Assembly (NCBI RefSeq): GCF_000313565.1
Contig: NZ_HE578926.1
Location: 191,770 to 255,769 of the forward strand
Reading direction: 5' to 3'
DNA length: 64,000 nucleotides
Source of the DNA: Dielma fastidiosa
GTDB lineage: Bacteria; Bacillota_I; Bacilli_A; Erysipelotrichales; Erysipelotrichaceae
Below the pieces are notes generated by a model that saw only the letters and a list, made by a program, of their open reading frames with translations, ran no database searches and had not been told where the DNA came from. Shown in pieces: positions 59,324 to 64,000 of this stretch (the first letter of the stretch is position 1; the number at the start of each line of letters is the position of its first letter). The translations under genes were made by a program, and so were the position numbers.

Positions 59324-60586
59324 TTATGCCTCCTGTTCATTTAAAGCTTCTTCAGCACATGCGAATTTGTCTTCTCTGCGCATGAATGGAATATAGATAA
59401 TATAACATAAAACCAGCTGTACTAATTGCGCGATGATACCCTGCCAGCCATTAGTGAAGAAACCGCTGATAATTACCGGGAAACCTGTTGGCAGTGTTAC
59501 ACCATTAGTATAAGGGAGAAAACCAATAATTGTAAGTAAATAAGCAGATAATACGGAAACCGCCGGTGTCAGCATTAATGGCAGCAGCATACGAATATTC
59601 ATAACCTGAGGAATACCAAATTTAATCGGCTCAGAAATACCGAATAAGGCAGGCACTAAACCAAGCTTACCAGTTGCCTTAAGTCTTTCTGATTTACAGT
59701 TAAACATACAATGAAGTGATACTGCCAATGATCTTGCGCCGCGGTTGCCAAGTACAAAACCATAAGTGAATAAATAAGGCAGTGTTTCACCAGCCGCGTA
59801 GGCGGATAAGTTAGCCATCTGCGGTTCCATCCACAGCATCATGATGATTGGCATCATCGTAACTACACCATGCATACCAAAGAACCATAAGAGTTCAATG
59901 AATGCCACAATAATCATTGCTGAGAAAATATTGTTGCCTAAATGCATGAACGGTGTTTGAATGAACTTCATCAGCATTGCGGTTACTGTACCATATGGTG
60001 TTAAGGTCATTACATAAGCAATGATTGCGAAGAGAACAGCAACAAAGATACCCGGAATAATTGCCGCAAATGAATTCGCAACAAACGGCGGTACTGAATC
60101 CGGCATCTTAATCGTTAATTTATGATCAACTGCCCAGATATATAAGCGAGCTGCTAACAGTGAACCAAACAGCGCTGTAAATACACCCTGACTGCCGAAA
60201 TTGCTGACAGCGAAGGCTTGACTTTCCGATACGGTCAAGGTTAACGGACACAGGATAAAGAATGCCAGCAGACCCATAATACCGCAGTTCAGCGCGTCTT
60301 TCTTCATAATATCACCTAATTTATAGGCAACTAAGAAAGCGATATATACTGAAATGATATCAATCGTCATCGTAGAAATTAATTTACAGATTTGCAGAAT
60401 ACCGGTACTGGCCATAAATGCCTGTGTCGGCCCGATATCAATTGCACCAATCAAGGTAAAGACAGAACTGATCATCATTAATGACATCGTACCCATCATA
60501 CCCTGAGACAATGCTTTCATATATACATTATTCGAGAAGGCTATTGAAAATTTATTTAAGCCATCCTTTAAATTGTCAAATTTCAT
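59324..60586 (-). CDS. PTS lactose/cellobiose-family EIIC
   Basis: 420 residues, about ten hydrophobic segments. Family landmarks: LLWFFGMHGVVTMMPI, NRGARSLAVSLHC, GISEPIKFGIPQVMN and the C-terminal YIPFMRREDK. The channel of a cellobiose/beta-glucoside type PTS. It overlaps the phosphatase gene by 4 bases; RBS GGAGG. Confidence 0.95.
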   Translation of the reverse strand: MKFDNLKDGLNKFSIAFSNNVYMKALSQGMMGTMSLMMISSVFTLIGAIDIGPTQAFMASTGILQICKLISTMTIDIISVYIAFLVAYKLGDIMKKDALNCGIMGLLAFFILCPLTLTVSESQAFAVSNFGSQGVFTALFGSLLAARLYIWAVDHKLTIKMPDSVPPFVANSFAAIIPGIFVAVLFAIIAYVMTLTPYGTVTAMLMKFIQTPFMHLGNNIFSAMIIVAFIELLWFFGMHGVVTMMPIIMMLWMEPQMANLSAYAAGETLPYLFTYGFVLGNRGARSLAVSLHCMFNCKSERLKATGKLGLVPALFGISEPIKFGIPQVMNIRMLLPLMLTPAVSVLSAYLLTIIGFLPYTNGVTLPTGFPVIISGFFTNGWQGIIAQLVQLVLCYIIYIPFMRREDKFACAEEALNEQEA

Positions 60587-61374
60587 ATTTTTTCCTCCAA
60601 ATAAATTTGTTTTAATGTTTGAATATTTTCCCTGCTGAAATTTAATTCATTAATTGCGTACTGCTCGATACCGCCATAGGAATTATTAATAATATCTAAT
60701 GCCCCTAACAGGAATTCCTCTCTGGCTTCTTTCAGATAACGCAATGCTAATACAAAATCTTCATTGTGTGTTTGCTCATAGGCCTCTGCCAAGCTGCGTG
60801 TATTCTTCTCATGCTTGCATACATTGGTAAGCATGTAATCTTCCACAACGGTTTTCTGATCCACACCCAGCAGCAGCAAGATTAAGGCAATCCCATAACC
60901 AGTGCGGTCTTTACCACCGCGGCAATGTTGGACAATCCCGCAGTTTGCTGGATCTAAAACCAGCTGCAGCATCTGCGCGTAGCTTGCTTTGGCACTCGGT
61001 GCTAAAACAAATTCACGATTCTGTGAAGACATCATGTCATAGGCTTGTTTTGCTGTAATCTTGTCGGTACGCTGTTCAAGCAGATGCTTGTTATCCGAAC
61101 TTGCCAGCGCCGCGACATCCGCCTTAGGATCAAGATAGATCACTTTAGCACCCGGAATGGGCTTATCCTCATTATTGACTCTTTCCCGCTCAGAGCGATA
61201 ATCAATAATCGTTTTAATATTCAGCTTGCGGATTGTTTCAATATCTGCCTCACTCAGCTTGCTTAATTCATCTGAACGAAACAGTAAACCTTTCTTCACC
61301 ACAAGTCCCTCATTCGTTTCATAACCGCCTATATCTCTGAAATTATAGGCTTTCTCTAATCGTATTTGATTCAC
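60583..61374 (-). CDS. Tyrosine/serine protein phosphatase-like enzyme (Y_phosphatase3 family)
   Basis: 263 residues from GTG 61374 (RBS AAGGAGG). N-terminal NFRDIGGY and KKGLLFRSDELSKL, then the CX5R active site HCRGGKDRTG (Cys151, Arg157) and a helical end. This is the LipA/Ptp-like family that hydrolyses phosphotyrosine, phosphoserine or phosphoinositides. It stands between the regulator and IIC of a PTS operon. It may remove phosphate from imported sugar phosphate or from a PTS protein; neither is shown. Confidence 0.88.
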   Translation of the reverse strand: MNQIRLEKAYNFRDIGGYETNEGLVVKKGLLFRSDELSKLSEADIETIRKLNIKTIIDYRSERERVNNEDKPIPGAKVIYLDPKADVAALASSDNKHLLEQRTDKITAKQAYDMMSSQNREFVLAPSAKASYAQMLQLVLDPANCGIVQHCRGGKDRTGYGIALILLLLGVDQKTVVEDYMLTNVCKHEKNTRSLAEAYEQTHNEDFVLALRYLKEAREEFLLGALDIINNSYGGIEQYAINELNFSRENIQTLKQIYLEEKI

Positions 61375-61386
61375 AATCTTCCTCCT

Positions 61387-63270
61387 TTAATTCAACCGCA
61401 TCAATTCCTCAACAAACGTTTCATAATTAGCGTTATCAATCAGCCGCTGAACCGTGTTGTTTTTTGACAGCAGCTTTATAATCCATTCATACAAGAACTT
61501 ATATTTTTCACTGGATGTTTTACTCATCGAAATCAGAAAGATGATCCAGACCTTCTGCTTATTCCATTCGATTGGCTTTTTCAGCATCGTTACAGAAATG
61601 AAGGTTGACTCTGTACATGTTTTGTTGGGGTGCGGCAGCGCGACATGCGGCAGCAAATCCGTGGATGAAAATTTCTCTCTTTCCAATACCAGCTCCTCAA
61701 ACTCATCCGGCAGCTCGATATTTTCACGCACACGCTTAAAGATAGCAGCCAGCGCTTCATCCTTATTCGCTGCTTCCACATTCGTAAAGAATAATTCCGG
61801 TTTAAAGAACTGTACGATATCCTTGATTTGAATTTCATTGGTCAGCACCGACTTGATTTTCTGAATGCTGTCCTCATTCAAGAAGAATGAAAATTCAAAG
61901 ATTGGAACGGATGTTTTTATTTTCAATGGCACAGTTGTAAAAATATAATCAATCGGGTGACTTTCAAGCATTGCCTCTACCCGATTCACATCACATATAT
62001 CAATGGTTTCAATGAATTGGGAGAAGTATTGCTGGAAATTATAATAAATCAGCTGTGAGCTGGCGCGGCCGCTTCCGCAGACTACCAGTACCTTCTTTTT
62101 GGATATCAGCTGTTTTTCCTTCTTTAAAGCTACGTCAAAATGCAATGCGAAATAACTGATCTCTGATTCAGAGATTGAATAACCCCATGCTTCTTCAATC
62201 ATATGTGTCGCGACAATCGCCAGGTCATAGCCGCTGATGCATTGCAGCCGAACCTCCTCAATAATCGGATTTTTCAACACGATGCCATGCTCAAGCCGGA
62301 ATTTTAAAGGGACTAGATGCAGGCCGAGCATGATTCTGAGATTGAAGTCATTCAGAAAGTTAAAATTCATGGTATCGCGCAAATAGATCAGAATCTTTTC
62401 AACAAGTTCGTTGATTTCTTCAGGTACCTGCGAGCTGTCTTTTTGATCTATTTCCTGCTTAGAAAGCAGCTGCAGCAGCACATATTCCTGTTCTGAATCA
62501 TTAAATTGAATGGAGAATTCCGCTTCCAGCTGCTGAATAATCAGGTCCATCAGCTTATCTTCATTCTGTGAACAATGCGCGCTTTCTAAACTGAAATCAA
62601 TCGTATTCCCTTTCATAATTCTTTTGATTGAGATGTATAGATGGCGGATCAAGCCGTCGGTTAAATACTCCGGCAAGCTGTAGTTACAGGTTATAAAAGC
62701 ATTGTTCACGATATTTCTTATTTTTTCATAAACATCGTTATCTTCATCAATGGATTTAAACATTGATTCTTTTACTAAACATTTCTGTACATAATTACTG
62801 GAAATAAAACGGCGGTAATCAAATTCATTGCCATGGATTCTAAGTCCATAATGAGGCTTTACCTCAATTTCAAGGTTATAGTTTGCTAAGATGCCCCGAA
62901 GCTGATTAAGTGCTTTGGTTAAGGTTGATTTAGAAATATACAGACTTGCAACTAAATCATCAGCCTTGATATAGCCATCCGTTTTAATCAATTCCTGAAT
63001 GAGCTTATCAATGACATCATCCTCAGAGGCTTCTTCATGCTGCCATATCATATTAAATAGGTCTTCGTCATCAATTTTTAATTCATAACCGATACCCTTT
63101 TTGACGAGAATTGTGGCGCCATAAGATTTCAATTCATCGTTTAACAGCGGGATGCGGTTTTGAATGGTTTTAGAGCTTTTAGATAATGAAAAGGATATGC
63201 TCTTGCTGGACATGCCTTCTTTATTTTTAGCTAATAGTTCCAAAATTTGATAGTCGATTTTATTTAACAT
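61387..63270 (-). CDS. BglG/MtlR-type transcriptional activator (HTH, PRD1, PRD2, EIIB, EIIA)
   Basis: 627 residues. Two N-terminal HTH units (about 1-120; LLAKNKEGMSSKSISFSL and DDLVASLYISKSTLTKAL). PRD1 (about 170-275) and PRD2 (about 285-395) with their His residues (LHFDV near the end). An EIIB-like domain begins with KVLVVCGSGRASSQLI (Cys), and the EIIA fructose-type domain ends the protein, with phospho-His in ALPHPNK. PTS-mediated phosphorylation sets its activity. It should activate this operon. RBS AAGGTGAT. Confidence 0.94.
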   Translation of the reverse strand: MLNKIDYQILELLAKNKEGMSSKSISFSLSKSSKTIQNRIPLLNDELKSYGATILVKKGIGYELKIDDEDLFNMIWQHEEASEDDVIDKLIQELIKTDGYIKADDLVASLYISKSTLTKALNQLRGILANYNLEIEVKPHYGLRIHGNEFDYRRFISSNYVQKCLVKESMFKSIDEDNDVYEKIRNIVNNAFITCNYSLPEYLTDGLIRHLYISIKRIMKGNTIDFSLESAHCSQNEDKLMDLIIQQLEAEFSIQFNDSEQEYVLLQLLSKQEIDQKDSSQVPEEINELVEKILIYLRDTMNFNFLNDFNLRIMLGLHLVPLKFRLEHGIVLKNPIIEEVRLQCISGYDLAIVATHMIEEAWGYSISESEISYFALHFDVALKKEKQLISKKKVLVVCGSGRASSQLIYYNFQQYFSQFIETIDICDVNRVEAMLESHPIDYIFTTVPLKIKTSVPIFEFSFFLNEDSIQKIKSVLTNEIQIKDIVQFFKPELFFTNVEAANKDEALAAIFKRVRENIELPDEFEELVLEREKFSSTDLLPHVALPHPNKTCTESTFISVTMLKKPIEWNKQKVWIIFLISMSKTSSEKYKFLYEWIIKLLSKNNTVQRLIDNANYETFVEELMRLN

Positions 63271-63287
63271 GTTATCACCTTGATACC

Positions 63288-63317
63288 ATTATGCCACTTT
63301 TTACTATTTCCTTCCAA
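63288..63317 (-). promoter_or_regulatory. Promoter of the regulator-phosphatase-PTS operon
   Basis: The - strand has TTGGAA (63317-63312), 18 bases, CATAAT (63293-63288), 18 bases before the regulator ATG. It lies between the GH1 gene and the regulator, so the two can be read separately. Confidence 0.45.
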
Positions 63318-63359
63318 TGCTTTATATTCCGCATAGAAGGAGAAAAAATCAATTGGAAA

Positions 63360-64000
63360 TTAATCTAAATCCTTACCATTGCTGGCGATAACCTTTTTAT
63401 ACCAATAGAAGCTGTCTTTTTTGCTGCGCTCAAAGCTTCCCTTGCCTTCATCATCTTTATCTACATATATGAATCCATATCGCTTCCGCATCTCGCCGGT
63501 TCCTGCGGATACCAGATCGATACAGCCCCATGTCGTATACCCAATCAGGTTGACTCCCGCTTCGATTGCCTTATCCATGTCGAGGATATGTTCCCGGATA
63601 TAGTCGATGCGGTATGGATCATGAATCGCTCCGTCACTTTCCACTTCATCGTAAGCTCCCAAACCATTCTCTACCACCATTAACGGCAGCTCATAGCGGT
63701 CATAGATCATTTCCAGATAATAGCGCAGTCCCTTTGGATCTAAGGCCCAGCCCCAGTCCGAATACGTCAGATATGGATTCTTTGCTCCGGCTGAGAAATT
63801 GCCGCTTACCGTTTCCTTTACTTCATGGCTCGTTACCACGGTTGACATGTAATAAGAGAACGTATACAGATCTACCTTACCTTCTTGCAAATCGATCAAG
63901 TCCTGATCCGTGATATCTAAATGAACGTTGTGTTCATCCCACAAACGTTTCGCAAAGGTTGGATATTTTCCCTTGCACTGCACATCACCGCAATAGAAGA
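63360..64000 (-). CDS. GH1 6-phospho-beta-glucosidase, 5' part cut by the window
   Basis: The frame is open to the last base, so roughly the N-terminal 250-270 residues of a 470-480 residue enzyme are missing. The visible C-terminal part has the catalytic nucleophile Glu in MVVENGLGAYDE, and YGFIYVDKDDEGKGSFERSK with the Ser/Lys/Tyr phosphate-binding set of phospho-glucosidases. DWGWALDPKGLRYYL and GYTTWGCIDLVSAGTGE are family boxes. It hydrolyses beta-glucoside 6-phosphates delivered by the PTS downstream. Probably the first gene of the locus. Confidence 0.95.
   Translation of the reverse strand, partial: FYCGDVQCKGKYPTFAKRLWDEHNVHLDITDQDLIDLQEGKVDLYTFSYYMSTVVTSHEVKETVSGNFSAGAKNPYLTYSDWGWALDPKGLRYYLEMIYDRYELPLMVVENGLGAYDEVESDGAIHDPYRIDYIREHILDMDKAIEAGVNLIGYTTWGCIDLVSAGTGEMRKRYGFIYVDKDDEGKGSFERSKKDSFYWYKKVIASNGKDLD

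Noticed and set aside
1..64000. CRISPR arrays, rRNA and tRNA genes, complete insertion sequences
   Set aside because: No regularly spaced repeats, no cloverleaf or rRNA-like segments and no intact transposase were recognised anywhere in the window.

Overview
The window reads as a piece of a low-to-mid GC, Gram-positive (Bacillota) chromosome. The evidence is strong GGAGG-type ribosome binding sites, a BlaI/BlaR1 pair, an M-box and a yjdF-type riboswitch, mannose- and lactose-family PTS operons with PRD regulators, MerR/GntR/TetR/XRE regulators, and many intrinsic terminators. The PTS-rich gut-commensal style suggests an Erysipelotrichales-like organism. That is an inference from gene content only; no rRNA or marker phylogeny is available here.

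Layout. 1-10 kb: the end of an iron alcohol dehydrogenase, a sugar O-acetyltransferase, an unusual lipoprotein fusing flavodoxin to an aldo/keto reductase, a siroheme reductase, a DEAD-box helicase, and a large SF1 helicase with a C-terminal nuclease-like domain followed by a ParB-like protein. 10-19.6 kb: a tocopherol cyclase-like protein and a GntR regulator, then an ECF sigma factor operon whose second gene is a membrane protein with three SHOCT-like repeats and an acidic tail. A secreted paralogue with the same three repeats and acidic tail lies at 17.7-18.5 kb under a matching ECF-type promoter. Between the two, about 2.9 kb of foreign DNA (HTH protein, small membrane protein, AAA ATPase with DUF4143, a decayed TnpV) sits at the 3' end of the secreted paralogue and is bracketed by two copies of that gene's end. 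19.6-29 kb: MATE exporter, soluble hybrid histidine kinase, a regulator with two GntR winged helices, a PAS/degenerate GGDEF/EAL protein, MerR-TipAS, and YjdF behind a riboswitch.

29-37 kb: a mannose-family PTS operon (LevR-like regulator, IIB, IIC, IID, SIS isomerase/deglycase, IIA) with a divergent NagB-like enzyme; the substrate is probably an amino sugar or Amadori-type compound. 37-46 kb: flavin reductase, a MerR-controlled aldo/keto reductase, small regulators, BlaI/BlaR1-like sensor with a duplicated non-beta-lactam sensor module, and the P-type Mg2+ ATPase MgtA under an M-box riboswitch. 46-56 kb: metallo-beta-lactamase-fold hydrolase, an MMPL exporter overlapping a 1.1-kb-residue GLUG/coiled-coil surface protein, TetR, and an FtsH protease with a small helical partner. 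56-64 kb: a SnoaL/PAS/GGDEF/GAF cyclase and a beta-glucoside-type PTS operon containing a tyrosine-phosphatase-like gene, a BglG/MtlR-type regulator and a GH1 6-phospho-beta-glucosidase cut by the window end.

The most promising undescribed system is the ECF sigma factor plus two triple-repeat, acid-tailed cell-surface proteins, apparently one regulon. Other candidates are the extracytoplasmic flavodoxin-AKR fusion, the tandem-GntR regulator facing tandem 22-bp repeats, the LevR-like regulator that has lost its sigma-54 contact loop, and the MMPL/GLUG pair.
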